Source: an uncultured Ignavibacterium sp.
GTDB lineage: Bacteria > Bacteroidota > Ignavibacteria > Ignavibacteriales > Ignavibacteriaceae
Length of the DNA: 41,144 bases
Direction of reading: 5' to 3'
Assembly: GCA_937942875.1 (NCBI GenBank)
Contig: CALEBT010000066.1
Location: 1 to 41,144, forward strand
This document shows positions 8,179 to 18,156 of this stretch, in pieces. Under the pieces are notes generated by a model. That model was not told the DNA's origin. It searched no databases and worked only from the letters and a program-made list of their open reading frames with translations. The translations under genes were made by a program, and so were the position numbers. The stretch's first letter is position 1, and every line of letters begins with the position of its first letter.

Positions 8179-9744
8179 ATGGACAGTATTGTTTTTATTA
8201 TTATTATTGATGCAATCTTAGTTGCTTTGTTCTTTTATTTAGGATGGTATTTTAATTCAAAAATTGGTAAAAAAAGTATTTTGTCTGCTGAAAAACGTGC
8301 AGAACAAATTATAGCTGACGCTCAAAAAGAAGCTAATGCAATTAAAAAAGAAAAACTTTTAGAAGTAAAAGATGAGTGGTATAAAAAGAAAGTCGAGTTT
8401 GATAATGAAGTTAATCAAAAACGTCAGAAAATTGCCAATATAGAAAAACAACTTTCGGCCCGAGAGGAAAATGTTGAGAAAAAATATGACCTCATTCTTC
8501 AAAAAGAAAAAGACATCAGAAAGCTGGAAAAAGAACTTGCTGAATTAAAATCAAACCTGGATAAAAGAGCAGAGGAGATTAAAAAGCTCGAAATTGAACA
8601 AAATGAAAAACTTGAGAAAATCTCCGGTATGACCTCAGAGGATGCTAAAAAACTTCTTATTGAAAATATGATTAATGAAGCTAAAGCGGATTCTTCTCAG
8701 ATGATTCGAGAAATTTATGAAAAAGCTAAAGCTGATGCGAAAAAAGAAGCACAAAAAATAATAGTTCAGGCAATTCAAAGAACCGCAGCTGACCATTCTA
8801 TCGAAACCACTGTTTCTGTTGTTCAAATTCAAAATGATGAAATGAAAGGAAGAATTATAGGAAAAGAAGGAAGAAACATACGTGCTTTCGAATCAGTTAC
8901 TGGTGTTGACGTTATTGTTGATGATACTCCTGAAGCTGTGATTTTGTCATCATTCGATCAGTTCAGGAGAGAAATCGCGCGGATATCTTTAGAAAAACTT
9001 ATAGCAGATGGCAGAATACATCCTGCAAGAATTGAAGAAGTCGTTCAAAAAACTACAAACGAATTAGAAGAAGAAATTCTCAAAGAAGGTGAAAATACAC
9101 TTTTACAATTGGGACTGCATAATATGCATCCTGAATTAGTTCGTTATGTCGGTAAAATGAAATATCGTTCAAGTTATGGTCAAAATCTTCTTCAGCACAG
9201 TATTGAAGTTGCATTTTTAACCGGAATAATGGCTGCTGAATTAGGGCTTGATCAGATTCTTGCCAAGAGGGCTGGCCTGCTTCACGATATAGGTAAAACA
9301 GTTGATAAAACAGTTGAAGGTCCTCACGCTTTGATTGGTTATGATATTACAAAAAAATATAAAGAACATCCAATTGTTATAAATGCAGTAGGTTCTCACC
9401 ACGAAGATATTGAGATGGAACATCCGATTGCAGTCCTCGTTCAGGCTGCTGATGCAATTAGTGGGGCCAGACCCGGTGCAAGACGAGAACCAATTGAAAG
9501 TTATGTTAAACGTCTTGAAAATCTTGAAAACCTTGCGAAATCTTTTCAGGGTGTTGCAAAAACTTATGCAATACAGGCTGGCAGGGAAGTCCGCGTTGTT
9601 GTAGAACAGGAAAAAGTTGATGATTCAGTAGCGGAAAAACTTGCAAGAGAAATTGCAGGTAAAATAGAAGAAGAAATGGAATATCCTGGTCAGATAAAAG
9701 TTACAGTCATTCGCGAAGTCAGGAAAGTAGCTTTCGCAAGATAA
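8179..9744 (+). CDS. rny: ribonuclease Y
   Basis: Membrane-anchored endoribonuclease that starts mRNA decay. Its 521 residues are typical. Domain order: one N-terminal membrane helix (about 4-24), a long charged coiled coil (about 30-200), a KH RNA-binding domain (about 210-275, with [15 protein letters not shown]), and an HD domain with the metal-binding H369-D370 in LLHDIGK plus HHED further on. A strong GGAGGAATT precedes the ATG. The 6S RNA lies immediately upstream, so the two may share a transcript. The identification is firm. Confidence 0.97.
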   Translation: MDSIVFIIIIDAILVALFFYLGWYFNSKIGKKSILSAEKRAEQIIADAQKEANAIKKEKLLEVKDEWYKKKVEFDNEVNQKRQKIANIEKQLSAREENVEKKYDLILQKEKDIRKLEKELAELKSNLDKRAEEIKKLEIEQNEKLEKISGMTSEDAKKLLIENMINEAKADSSQMIREIYEKAKADAKKEAQKIIVQAIQRTAADHSIETTVSVVQIQNDEMKGRIIGKEGRNIRAFESVTGVDVIVDDTPEAVILSSFDQFRREIARISLEKLIADGRIHPARIEEVVQKTTNELEEEILKEGENTLLQLGLHNMHPELVRYVGKMKYRSSYGQNLLQHSIEVAFLTGIMAAELGLDQILAKRAGLLHDIGKTVDKTVEGPHALIGYDITKKYKEHPIVINAVGSHHEDIEMEHPIAVLVQAADAISGARPGARREPIESYVKRLENLENLAKSFQGVAKTYAIQAGREVRVVVEQEKVDDSVAEKLAREIAGKIEEEMEYPGQIKVTVIREVRKVAFAR

Positions 9745-9872
9745 ATTTTTCTGAGTCGGAGCTTAATTTTGGTTTTTCAGAAATGCTTGGGATGAATAAA
9801 TAAATCATAATGCTCTGAAATCAGTGTCTCAAAAATTTTGCTAAAAATTTTTCAGAATTTCAATTCAATTAT

Positions 9873-10472
9873 TTGAAAAAGAAAATTAAAATTGCTGTTA
9901 CAGGCAGCATTGGATCAGGTAAATCAGAATTTTGTCGAATTGCTGAAAAATTCGGATTTGTAGTTTTACGTGCCGATGAAATTTCTAAAAAATTGCTATC
10001 TGAAAACGAGACTGTTAGAAAAAAAGTTTTATCAATATTCGGGGTGAAAGCATATAATGATGATAAACCTAACTTCAAGTATCTTGCAGAAATTGTTTTT
10101 AATGACACAGGAAAACTGAAGAAGCTCGAATCAATTCTACATCCTATTGTAATTAAAAAAATTAAAAAACTTTCCGATGAAACTTTAAAAGATAAAGATG
10201 TTGTTTTTATCGAAAGTGCTTTAGTATATGAAGCAGATATCGAAGATTCATTCGATTATGTTGTTTTAATTACTGCTCCCAGAGAAATCAGACTTAATCG
10301 GAAATTACAAAATGGTTTCTCCGAAGATGATTTCATCAAAAGGGAACAAAACCAGATTCCTGATGAAGAAAAAAAGAAAAGGGCTGATTTCATATTTAAT
10401 AATGATAAATCAGTTGCAGAATTAGAGCAATACTTCAAAATTTTATGTTTGACTTTGAATATTCATATTTAG
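9873..10472 (+). CDS. coaE: dephospho-CoA kinase
   Basis: Catalyses the last step of CoA synthesis, ATP-dependent 3' phosphorylation of dephospho-CoA. The 199 residues fit the family. The P-loop is GSIGSGKS (11-18). RADEISKKLL follows at about 33-42 and the CoaE-typical LHPIV segment near residue 90. The start is TTG at 9873, the first usable start ahead of KKKIKIAVTGSIG. There are 128 nt between rny and this gene, so it may have its own promoter; none was clear. Confidence 0.93.
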   Translation: MKKKIKIAVTGSIGSGKSEFCRIAEKFGFVVLRADEISKKLLSENETVRKKVLSIFGVKAYNDDKPNFKYLAEIVFNDTGKLKKLESILHPIVIKKIKKLSDETLKDKDVVFIESALVYEADIEDSFDYVVLITAPREIRLNRKLQNGFSEDDFIKREQNQIPDEEKKKRADFIFNNDKSVAELEQYFKILCLTLNIHI

Positions 10473-10547
10473 TTTTGTATTGAAAATTAAATTTTGACTA
10501 TTGTTTATTCTTAAAAATTGGTAAACAAATTCCATCCGGAGATTACA

Positions 10548-11855
10548 ATGAAATCAATTCTAATTTTAATTTTATTTTATGCTTCATTGATTGCACAATC
10601 GAGCAAAGTGTATGTTGGTTACATAGAGGGCGATATTGATCTTGGATTAGCCCCTTACATTTCGAGAACGATCTCAGAGGCAGAAAAAAATAATGCCGTT
10701 GCAATAATTTTTAAGATAAATACATTCGGTGGAAGAGTTGATGCTGCTACTCAAATCAAAGATGCAATTCTCTCAAGTAAAATAAATACTGTAGCGTTTA
10801 TAAATAATCGTGCTATCTCTGCAGGAGCGTTAATTGCTTTATCCTGCCAGACTATAGTAATGGCTCCGGGAAGCAATATTGGAGCTGCAACTGTTGTTGA
10901 TCAAACTGGAGAAAAAGTTTCAGAGAAATATCAATCATATATGCGCTCTGAAATGCGTTCAACTGCTGAAAGAAACGGACGAAATACTGAAATAGCACAG
11001 GCGATGGTTGATGAAAGGATTGTAATTCCCGGTTTAACTGATAGCACTCAGTTAGTAACTTTAACTTCTGAGGAAGCTCTGAAATACAAAATGGCAGATA
11101 CAATTTTGACGAGTATTGATCAGGTTCTGGAATTCATCGGTCATAAAAATGCTGAAATGGTTAAAGTTACTTCAAACTGGGCTGAAGATGTTGTCAGATT
11201 TCTTAATAATCCTATTATTTCATCAATTCTGATTATGATTGGATTCTTCGGCTTACTGGCAGAGATTAAAACTCCCGGTTGGGGTGTTCCAGGAACTGCC
11301 GGATTGATTGCATTAGCTCTATTTTTTGGATCTTCTTACATCTTGCAATTAGCTACTTTAGTCGAAATACTGATGTTTATTGGTGGAGTAGTATTGTTGC
11401 TTACAGAGATTTTTGTTATACCAGGATTTGGAGTTGCAGGGATTTCGGGGATAATTCTTATTTTCCTTTCAATCTTTTTATCTTTAATAGGAAGCGGTCC
11501 GTTTATTACTTTTGAATCAATCTCTATGGCAATAATTCAAATTGCATTTGCAATAATTGTAGCTTTGGTTTTAATCTTTCTTTTAGCAAAATATCTTCCT
11601 AAATCATCCTTATTCAATCGTCTGGTTTTATCTGATGCAGAAAAAGCAGAAGAAGGATTCGTCTCTGTAAGTGAAGAGCAAACTTTACTTGGTAAATCTG
11701 GTGTTGCCGTTACAATCCTTAGACCCGTTGGAGTTGCAGAAATCGAAGGTAAACGTGTTGAAGTAGTTTCAGATGGAGAGTTTATTCAACCTGGTACAGA
11801 GATTAAAGTTATAAAAGTTGAAGGAATGCGAGTCTTAGTTTCTGCAAAATCTTAA
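10548..11855 (+). CDS. NfeD-type membrane-bound serine protease
   Basis: A 435-residue exported membrane protein. The ATG at 10548 has GGAG 6 nt upstream and gives a clean signal peptide (MKSILILILFYASLIAQ); an upstream TTG at 10518 is less likely. Residues about 20-200 are a ClpP/SppA-like protease fold with FGG at about 60-62 and the probable nucleophile S91 in NRAISAGALI. About 215-350 contains several membrane helices with GVPGTAG and GFGVAGISG loops. The C-terminal ~70 residues form the NfeD OB-fold domain. Family members are linked to membrane-quality control with SPFH/slipin proteins, but no slipin gene is adjacent. Confidence 0.9.
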   Translation: MKSILILILFYASLIAQSSKVYVGYIEGDIDLGLAPYISRTISEAEKNNAVAIIFKINTFGGRVDAATQIKDAILSSKINTVAFINNRAISAGALIALSCQTIVMAPGSNIGAATVVDQTGEKVSEKYQSYMRSEMRSTAERNGRNTEIAQAMVDERIVIPGLTDSTQLVTLTSEEALKYKMADTILTSIDQVLEFIGHKNAEMVKVTSNWAEDVVRFLNNPIISSILIMIGFFGLLAEIKTPGWGVPGTAGLIALALFFGSSYILQLATLVEILMFIGGVVLLLTEIFVIPGFGVAGISGIILIFLSIFLSLIGSGPFITFESISMAIIQIAFAIIVALVLIFLLAKYLPKSSLFNRLVLSDAEKAEEGFVSVSEEQTLLGKSGVAVTILRPVGVAEIEGKRVEVVSDGEFIQPGTEIKVIKVEGMRVLVSAKS

Positions 11856-12161
11856 ATATCTTCTGCCAAATTTGGCTTAGCCAGATAGATTTTATTTATT
11901 AAATCCTTTACTGAGTTTTCTTTACTCTTCAAACAGGAGATTAAAAAACAGAATATTTTGCTGAATCTTAGAATTTTGGAGTTTTATCATTTCTCCAAAA
12001 ACAAAAATCATTTTATTCTTCTTTTAACATTCAAAATTATTTAATCATATCTTAACTATCAGTAAAGTATTATAACTTAAATTTGCTTTTAGATTTTCTG
12101 AAACTTATAATTAAATAGTGAATCAAATTGAAATGAAAATTAATTATTTAGGAAAAATTTT
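11856..12161. other. intergenic region before trxB
   Basis: This 306-nt gap has no coding frame. It contains a perfect 8-bp hairpin, TTTTGGAG 11974-11981 / CTCCAAAA 11993-12000, with an 11-nt loop. The hairpin could be a weak bidirectional terminator, although no uninterrupted T-run follows. TAAATTTG at 12078-12085 fits the -7 promoter element for trxB, but no TTG sits at the right distance upstream. Confidence 0.4.
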
Positions 12162-13112
12162 ATGTCAGAAAATAATAATCACTTTAAAGTTGCAATAATT
12201 GGTTCCGGACCAGCTGGCTTAACAGCAGCAATTTACACGGCAAGAGCTAATCTTAATCCAGTGATTTTTGAAGGTATGCAACCCGGAGGTCAATTAACAA
12301 TTACAACTGAAGTAGAAAATTATCCGGGTTTTGAACACGGAATTCAAGGACCTGAACTGATGGATATAATGAGAAAACAAGCACATCGTTTTAATGCTAA
12401 GTCAATATATAAAGATATTACTGAAGTAGATTTTTCTAAACGACCCTTTAAACTTAAATCATATGATGAAGAGTACACTGCTGATGCAGTTATTATTTCT
12501 ACAGGAGCTTCAGCCAGATTACTTGGCTTGGAAAGTGAATCAAAATATATGGGGTTTGGTGTTTCAGCTTGTGCAACTTGTGATGGATTTTTCTTTAAAG
12601 GTTTGAAAGTGCTTGTTGTTGGAGGTGGAGATACAGCAATGGAAGAAGCAAATTTCCTTACCAAATTTGCCAGTGAGGTAACTGTAATTCACAGAAGAGA
12701 TGAGTTTCGTGCTTCAAAAATTATGTTTGACAGAGCTAAAAAAAATCCAAAGATTAAGTTTATTACCAACGCTGTAATAAAGGAAGTTTTAGGAATTGAA
12801 GAGAATGGCAAAAAGCAAATGACAGGGGTAATTCTTGAAAATACCATTGATAAAACTCAAACTCAACTCGATGCAGACGGTCTATTTATTGCAATAGGAC
12901 ACAAACCGAATACAGCTATTTTTAAGAACTGGTTGGATATGGATGAGAATGGTTATTTGATAGTGAAACCTGGTTCAACTTACACAAATATTGAAGGCGT
13001 ATTTGCTGCCGGTGATGTGGCGGATAAAACATATCGGCAAGCTGTAACTGCTGCTGGTACTGGTTGTATGGCTGCATTAGATGCTGAAAGATGGCTCGAA
13101 GCTCAGGAATAA
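12162..13112 (+). CDS. trxB: thioredoxin reductase
   Basis: Cytoplasmic FAD enzyme that uses NADPH to reduce thioredoxin. Its 316 residues are the usual length. The FAD-binding motif GSGPAG is at 14-19, the redox pair C137-A-T-C140 in SACATCDG, the NADPH-binding GGGDTAMEEA follows, and the C-terminal FAD contact GVFAAGDV is near 280. It is followed 27 nt later by the alkaline phosphatase gene. Confidence 0.97.
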   Translation: MSENNNHFKVAIIGSGPAGLTAAIYTARANLNPVIFEGMQPGGQLTITTEVENYPGFEHGIQGPELMDIMRKQAHRFNAKSIYKDITEVDFSKRPFKLKSYDEEYTADAVIISTGASARLLGLESESKYMGFGVSACATCDGFFFKGLKVLVVGGGDTAMEEANFLTKFASEVTVIHRRDEFRASKIMFDRAKKNPKIKFITNAVIKEVLGIEENGKKQMTGVILENTIDKTQTQLDADGLFIAIGHKPNTAIFKNWLDMDENGYLIVKPGSTYTNIEGVFAAGDVADKTYRQAVTAAGTGCMAALDAERWLEAQE

Positions 13113-13139
13113 AATCTTTAAAACTTAAAAGGTAGTAAA

Positions 13140-14765
13140 ATGAAATTAAGAATTTTGATAGTCCTTATTTTAATTTTCTCAAATCTATATGCTCAGAAAC
13201 TTGAACAACCAAAACTTGTAGTTGGAATCGTAGTTGACCAAATGCGTTTTGATGATATGTATCGTTATTATAATTACTTTGGTGAAAATGGATTTAAGGA
13301 ATTATTAAAATCAGGAGCAAATTTTACTTTTGCTCATTTTAATTATGAACCAACAACTACCGCTCCCGGACACGCTTCAATCTATACAGGTTCTTTCCCT
13401 CATTATCACGGAATTATTGCCAATGACTTCTTTGATAAAAGCTTAAAGAAGTTTGTTAATGCAGTTAAAGACCAAAACTATAATTCAATTGGAAGTAATG
13501 ATGAAGTTGGTCAATGTTCGCCCAAAAGATTATTGTCTTCTGCAATTACCGATCAAATCAAATTATTTAATAATCTTCAATCAAAAGTTATTGCGGTTTC
13601 CATAAAAGATAGAGGTGCGATTCTTCCCGGTGGTCAATTAGCAGATGCCGCTTATTGGTACAATTATAAAACAGGTGATTTTATTTCTTCATCCTATTAT
13701 ATGAATAGCTTACCGGATTGGTTAGTGAAGTTTAATGAGAAGAATCTTCCTGATAATTATATGAAGAATGGATGGAAACTTATGCTGAGCGAAAATTATT
13801 ATAAATCCAATCCTGATTTCAGTGGAGAAAACAAACCCAATATATTTAAAGAAGAAACAAAATTGCCATATGATTTTAAAGATCTTTCAAATGAAGAAAT
13901 AAATAATGCTTTTCAGTTTACACCTTATGCAAATCAGATTATTGTTGATTTAGCCAAAGAGATTATCATCAATGAAAATTTAGGAAAAAGCGAAGTTCCG
14001 GATTTTCTATCTTTAAGTTTTTCAGCAACTGATATTATTGGCCACACCTGGGGAAATTTTTCAAATGAGTTGATGGATACTTATATCAGATTAGATAAAA
14101 GCATTGCAGAATTGCTTTCTTTCCTGAATCAGAATGTAGGTAAAGGAAATTATTTATTATTTCTTACCTCTGATCACGGAGCTATTGAAACTCCCTCGTT
14201 CTTAAATAAAATAAATGCCATAAATGGCGAATTAAATACAAAAGCTTTCCTTGATTCATTGAAATCATTTGCAATGAGTGAATTTGGCAGTGATAAAATT
14301 ATTTTAAATTTCTCAAACAGACAGATTTATTTAGATAGAGAATATATTAAAGAGAAAAATCTGGAGTTTGATGACGTTGAAGAGTCATTAGTTCATTACT
14401 TGCGAGATAACTTTGATGCAATTCAAAATATTATGACACGTACAGATTTAGAAAAATCAATTGGAAATCGCATACCTCAAAATACTTTATTAAATGGTTG
14501 GAATCCGTACCGCTCTGGTGATATTATATTCAACTTAAAACCAGGATATCTTAATAACTATATGAAATACGGAACAACACATAGTTCTGTCTATTCCTAC
14601 GATACACACGTTCCTTTAATTTTCTATGGTTGGAAAATACCTTCAAAAACAATAAATCATCAGGTTTATATAACTGATATAGCGGCTACTTTAGCCAATT
14701 TATTAAAGATAAATCAACCCAATGCCTGTGTCGGAATTCCACTAACAGTTTATTGGGAGAAATAA
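13140..14765 (+). CDS. exported alkaline phosphatase, PafA type
   Basis: A 541-residue exported phosphomonoesterase of the alkaline phosphatase superfamily. It has a signal peptide (about 1-18, ending LYAQ). Metal-site residues can be placed: D33 in VVDQM, the nucleophile region PTTTAPGHAS with T74 as probable catalytic Thr, D/H in TDIIGHTWG, DH in TSDHGA, and a late His in YDTHVPLIFYG. A Thr nucleophile and this length match PafA of Flavobacteriia, which releases phosphate from organic esters. Its stop lies 2 nt from that of the convergent metallophosphoesterase gene. Confidence 0.9.
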   Translation: MKLRILIVLILIFSNLYAQKLEQPKLVVGIVVDQMRFDDMYRYYNYFGENGFKELLKSGANFTFAHFNYEPTTTAPGHASIYTGSFPHYHGIIANDFFDKSLKKFVNAVKDQNYNSIGSNDEVGQCSPKRLLSSAITDQIKLFNNLQSKVIAVSIKDRGAILPGGQLADAAYWYNYKTGDFISSSYYMNSLPDWLVKFNEKNLPDNYMKNGWKLMLSENYYKSNPDFSGENKPNIFKEETKLPYDFKDLSNEEINNAFQFTPYANQIIVDLAKEIIINENLGKSEVPDFLSLSFSATDIIGHTWGNFSNELMDTYIRLDKSIAELLSFLNQNVGKGNYLLFLTSDHGAIETPSFLNKINAINGELNTKAFLDSLKSFAMSEFGSDKIILNFSNRQIYLDREYIKEKNLEFDDVEESLVHYLRDNFDAIQNIMTRTDLEKSIGNRIPQNTLLNGWNPYRSGDIIFNLKPGYLNNYMKYGTTHSSVYSYDTHVPLIFYGWKIPSKTINHQVYITDIAATLANLLKINQPNACVGIPLTVYWEK

Positions 14766-14767
14766 AT

Positions 14768-15676
14768 TTAATTTACCTCCCAACCATAATCAAAGTATTC
14801 AGCATATATCTGATTATCTTTAATTCTGATAAGGACAAAACCTTCCTGTAATCCTTGATTATCTCCGAGCCACCATCTGCCGGAAACTGCTCCACCGGTT
14901 ATAAATCTTATTTTGTTTTGAATATTTAAGTCTTCGTAATAATGTAAATGACCCTGTAAAACTAATTTTAAGTTATGTCTGCTAAATAAATCAAGAACAT
15001 CTTTGGCATTTTCAACTACTAAACCTCTTTCATTTGCAGTCATCGAACCGCCTCTGATTTGACTGAGAGTTGTGATTAAAGGAATATGAGTTGAAACAAT
15101 TATCAGGGTGGTGGTATCGGTTTTACTTAATTCATCCTTAAGCCATTCTATTTGTTCCTCACTTATATATCCATAGTATTTTCCTTTTTCCGGAATTTCT
15201 TCTATTGAATCAAGAACGAATATTTTAATCCCTTTGTAGGTAAATGTATAATAAGTTTTCCCGATTCGATTCAAATACATTTCTTTACCAAATTCTTTAT
15301 GGTCTCTTGATACTTTGCTTTTTTCATACCAGCCAAAAACATCGTGATTACCTATAGTATTGAAAACAGGTGATTTGAATTGTTTGACCATTTCTGTATA
15401 AATATTGAATAAACTGTCTGCTCTTTCATAGCCAACTCCAAGAGCATCATAAATCAAATCTCCTCCTGTTAAAATAAAATCAGGATTTAATTTATTAACT
15501 GATTCAATTGCTTTCTGAAAACCCTCTGTACCTTTCCTTTCTGGTTGGACGTGAATATCTGTTATAAAGGTAAAGAATATCTCTTCATTCGATGCTGACT
15601 GAGAGTAAATAAAATCTGAAGAACAAATAAAAATTGAGATAATTAGTAGGTAAACAAGTCTTTTAAGGTTTTTCAT
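14768..15676 (-). CDS. exported calcineurin-like metallophosphoesterase
   Basis: A 302-residue phosphoesterase. All family metal motifs are present: D40-x-H42 (TDIHV), GGD 71-73, GNHD 109-112, STHIPL and QGHLHYY. The start was set at the ATG whose complement ends at 15676. It has AAAGGA upstream and gives a signal peptide (MKNLKRLVYLLIISIFICSS...YSQ); an upstream ATG at 15736 would put 20 polar residues ahead of it. It converges with the PafA-type gene. Both are exported phosphatases, so a shared role in phosphate scavenging is plausible. The substrate is not predictable. Confidence 0.88.
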   Translation of the reverse strand: MKNLKRLVYLLIISIFICSSDFIYSQSASNEEIFFTFITDIHVQPERKGTEGFQKAIESVNKLNPDFILTGGDLIYDALGVGYERADSLFNIYTEMVKQFKSPVFNTIGNHDVFGWYEKSKVSRDHKEFGKEMYLNRIGKTYYTFTYKGIKIFVLDSIEEIPEKGKYYGYISEEQIEWLKDELSKTDTTTLIIVSTHIPLITTLSQIRGGSMTANERGLVVENAKDVLDLFSRHNLKLVLQGHLHYYEDLNIQNKIRFITGGAVSGRWWLGDNQGLQEGFVLIRIKDNQIYAEYFDYGWEVN

Positions 15677-15849
15677 TTTCAAATCCTTTCCTTTTTTCAA
15701 CGCAAAAATACAATTTTGAGAATCAGATTTTTTCATAATTAAAGATTTATCATTTAAATAATATTGTGTTAAAATGCTTTACAAAATGGTATAATTTAGA
15801 TATTAAAAATAAACTCACGATAAAATTTAATTTCTGACTATTCAGTTTA

Positions 15850-15915
15850 ATTTATTACCTGAACTCTACAAGTCCCGAGTGGGATATTTATTTCTTTGAA
15901 CTACAAATATTTATA
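15850..15915. repeat. possible dispersed intergenic element with short hairpin
   Basis: The gap upstream of the tRNA contains TCCC-GAGT-GGGA around 15872-15883 inside a stretch that reads STSPEWDIYFFELQIF on the plus strand without a start codon. I have an impression that similar untranslated peptides recur in intergenic repeats of Bacteroidota genomes. Nothing in this window proves it is repeated. Confidence 0.2.
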
Positions 15916-16009
15916 AAATAAGATAATCAGATAAAAATTGGAGCTTTTTAACAGATGAAATTTAAAATTGCTTTTGTTCAAATATGGCATAATCATAACG
16001 TTTTGAATG

Positions 16010-16041
16010 TTTGAATAACACTAATCATCAAACTATATTTA
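16010..16041 (+). promoter_or_regulatory. promoter for tRNA-Leu / tig / clpP
   Basis: TTTG at 16010-16013, a 20-nt spacer and TATATTTA at 16034-16041 match the Bacteroidota consensus in all but the last base. The predicted start is about 15 nt before the tRNA. There is no terminator between the tRNA and tig. Confidence 0.5.
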
Positions 16042-16063
16042 CCAACCATTTTTTAATAATTTT

Positions 16064-16145
16064 GCGAGAATGGCGGAATTGGCAGACGCGCTAGACTTAG
16101 GATCTAGTACCGAGAGGTGTCGGGGTTCGAGTCCCCGTTCTCGCA
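16064..16145 (+). tRNA. tRNA-Leu (anticodon UAG)
   Basis: An 82-nt class II tRNA with a long variable arm. The acceptor stem is GCGAGAA / TTCTCGC. The anticodon stem CTAGA / TCTAG (16091-16095 / 16103-16107) holds the loop CTTAGGA with TAG at 16098-16100. The T-arm is CGGGG TTCGAGT CCCCG. The discriminator is A at 16145 and CCA is not encoded. It reads CUN leucine codons. Confidence 0.98.
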
Positions 16146-16175
16146 CTTTCATTTTAATAAATTTATGAGGTTAAT

Positions 16176-17489
16176 TTGGAGTTTAATTTAAGTCAGATTA
16201 GTGATTCTGTTAAAGAAATTGAAATAAAACTTTCTTACGATGAAATAAAAGAAGAGTTATCTAAAGAAGTAAAGAAAAGGACCCAAAAACTACAAATAGA
16301 TGGGTTCAGGAAAGGGAAAGTCCCTCAGCATATAGTCAAAAAAATGTTTGGTGATGCTCTGGAATATGAAGCCTCTGAAAAAGTTGCTAATACTTTTTTC
16401 TGGGATGTAATTGATAAGGAAAAAATTCGTGTCTTAGATAAACCAGTAATGACTCATCTTGATTTTAAGAATGGTGAAAAACTTGACTTTAAAGTTAAAT
16501 TTGAAACTTTTCCAACTTTGGATGTTAAGGAATATAAAGATATTGAAATAGAACTCCCTGATTATCGGGCTACAGACCACGAAGTCGAACACGAAATTGA
16601 GCATATTCTTGAAGCCAATAGACAGTATGAAGTAGTTGAGCAGGTAGGTGAAGAAAGAAGTTATATCCTCGAAACTGAAATTATCAGAACAGATGAGGAA
16701 GGTAACATATTAGAGAATGTAAAACCTGAAAATCTCTCAATTGATCTTACCAAAGAGACTGTTCATCCTGATATTATTGAAAAATCAAAATCAAAAAAAG
16801 TCGGTGAATCTTTTCAATTTCATTTTACTGATGAAAACCGTGAAAGTGATTCAGATGAGCATACTAATGCCGGTGAGAAGTATTATTATCAGGTAAAAAT
16901 TCTTGGAATTAAAAAAATTGTTACTCCTGAATTAAACGAAGAACTTATCAGAAAGATTACTAAAGACAGAATTTCGAATCTTGATGATTTTAAGAATGAT
17001 ATCAAAGAAAACATTCAGAAGTTTTATGATCAGAGATCTGATGAATTGCTGAAATTAAAACTTATAAGCGAAATTGTCAAAAGAAACGATTTCTCTCCAC
17101 CTCAGGTATTGATTGATAATTTACTCGAACAGTATCTTAAAAAAGAAGAAGAATATTATAAAAAAAATAAAATGTACTTTAATAAAGAAGAAGCCTCGAA
17201 AAGATTATTTAAAAATGCTGAGAATGAAGTAAAATGGTATTTAATCAGAGATGAGATAATTAAAAAAGAAAACATAACTGTCAGCGACGAAGAACTCGAA
17301 GAGGAAGCTAAAAAAGAATCCGAAGAAATAGGATTGCCTGTTGAGAAGCTCGTTAATTACTATAAATCTTCAAATCAGCTTGATGTAATGTTGGAAAAGA
17401 AACTATTTAATTTTTTGATTGTTAATAATAAAATCAAGAAAGTAAATCCTGAAAATTTTAACAAGAAAGAAGAAAAAAATGAACAATAA
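16176..17489 (+). CDS. tig: trigger factor
   Basis: Ribosome-bound chaperone that meets nascent chains at the exit tunnel. It has 437 residues. The ribosome-docking signature GFRKGKVP is at 43-50. The middle region (about 150-245) occupies the place of the FKBP-type PPIase domain but keeps little of its usual sequence, so isomerase activity is doubtful. The C-terminal ~180 residues form the substrate-binding helical arms and end in a Lys/Glu-rich tail. TTG at 16176 is chosen because GAGG (16167-16170) lies 5 nt upstream. Its last 11 bases overlap the clpP start. Confidence 0.93.
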   Translation: MEFNLSQISDSVKEIEIKLSYDEIKEELSKEVKKRTQKLQIDGFRKGKVPQHIVKKMFGDALEYEASEKVANTFFWDVIDKEKIRVLDKPVMTHLDFKNGEKLDFKVKFETFPTLDVKEYKDIEIELPDYRATDHEVEHEIEHILEANRQYEVVEQVGEERSYILETEIIRTDEEGNILENVKPENLSIDLTKETVHPDIIEKSKSKKVGESFQFHFTDENRESDSDEHTNAGEKYYYQVKILGIKKIVTPELNEELIRKITKDRISNLDDFKNDIKENIQKFYDQRSDELLKLKLISEIVKRNDFSPPQVLIDNLLEQYLKKEEEYYKKNKMYFNKEEASKRLFKNAENEVKWYLIRDEIIKKENITVSDEELEEEAKKESEEIGLPVEKLVNYYKSSNQLDVMLEKKLFNFLIVNNKIKKVNPENFNKKEEKNEQ

Positions 17490-18099
17490 AATTGAAATCT
17501 ATAATCAGTTAGTTCCTTATGTAATTGAACAAACCGGACGTGGGGAACGTGGGATGGATATTTACTCTCGTCTTTTGAGAGAAAGAATAGTTTTTATCGG
17601 AACTCCTATTGATGATCACATTGCAAGTTTAACCATAGCCCAACTTATTTTTCTTGAAGCTGAAGATCCTGAAAAAGATATTCATCTTTACATAAATTCT
17701 CCCGGTGGCTCTGTTACTGCAGGATTGGCTATCTACGACACAATGCAATTTATTAAACCTGATATATCCACCATTTGTGTCGGTATGGCTGCTAGTATGG
17801 GCGCTATATTATTGGCCGGTGGAAAGGCGGGGAAAAGATTCTCGCTTCCTCATTCTAAAATAATGATTCATCAACCCTGGACACAGGGAATAGGTGGTCA
17901 GGTTACGGATATTGAAATTCATACGAAGGAAATGCTAAAAACCAGGGAAACTCTTTACAATATCCTTGCAAAACATACAGAAAAATCATACGAGCAGATT
18001 GCCAAAGATTGTGACAGGGATTATTTCCTAACTGCTGCTGAAGCTAAAGAGTATAAGCTGATTGATGATATAATTGATAAAAGACCTAATAAAAAATAA
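17479..18099 (+). CDS. clpP: ATP-dependent Clp protease proteolytic subunit
   Basis: Serine protease that forms tetradecameric chambers with Clp ATPases. Its 206 residues are full length. The catalytic triad is visible: S106 in [10 protein letters not shown]131 in MIHQP, and D181 in CDRDYFL. The oxyanion-region motif SPGGSV is at 74-79. The ATG lies inside the end of tig (11-bp overlap), so expression is coupled to the chaperone. In most bacteria clpX follows clpP; here an unrelated exported hydrolase does. Confidence 0.97.
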   Translation: MNNKIEIYNQLVPYVIEQTGRGERGMDIYSRLLRERIVFIGTPIDDHIASLTIAQLIFLEAEDPEKDIHLYINSPGGSVTAGLAIYDTMQFIKPDISTICVGMAASMGAILLAGGKAGKRFSLPHSKIMIHQPWTQGIGGQVTDIEIHTKEMLKTRETLYNILAKHTEKSYEQIAKDCDRDYFLTAAEAKEYKLIDDIIDKRPNKK

Positions 18100-18156
18100 T
18101 CATTATTTATTCCAGTTTTTATCAATCCTTGGTTATTTATATCTCCTGATTTCTTT

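Noticed and set aside
16056-16063. TAATTTTG touching the tRNA 5' end as a promoter
   Set aside because: Transcription would start inside the tRNA; the TATATTTA element at 16034 is better placed.
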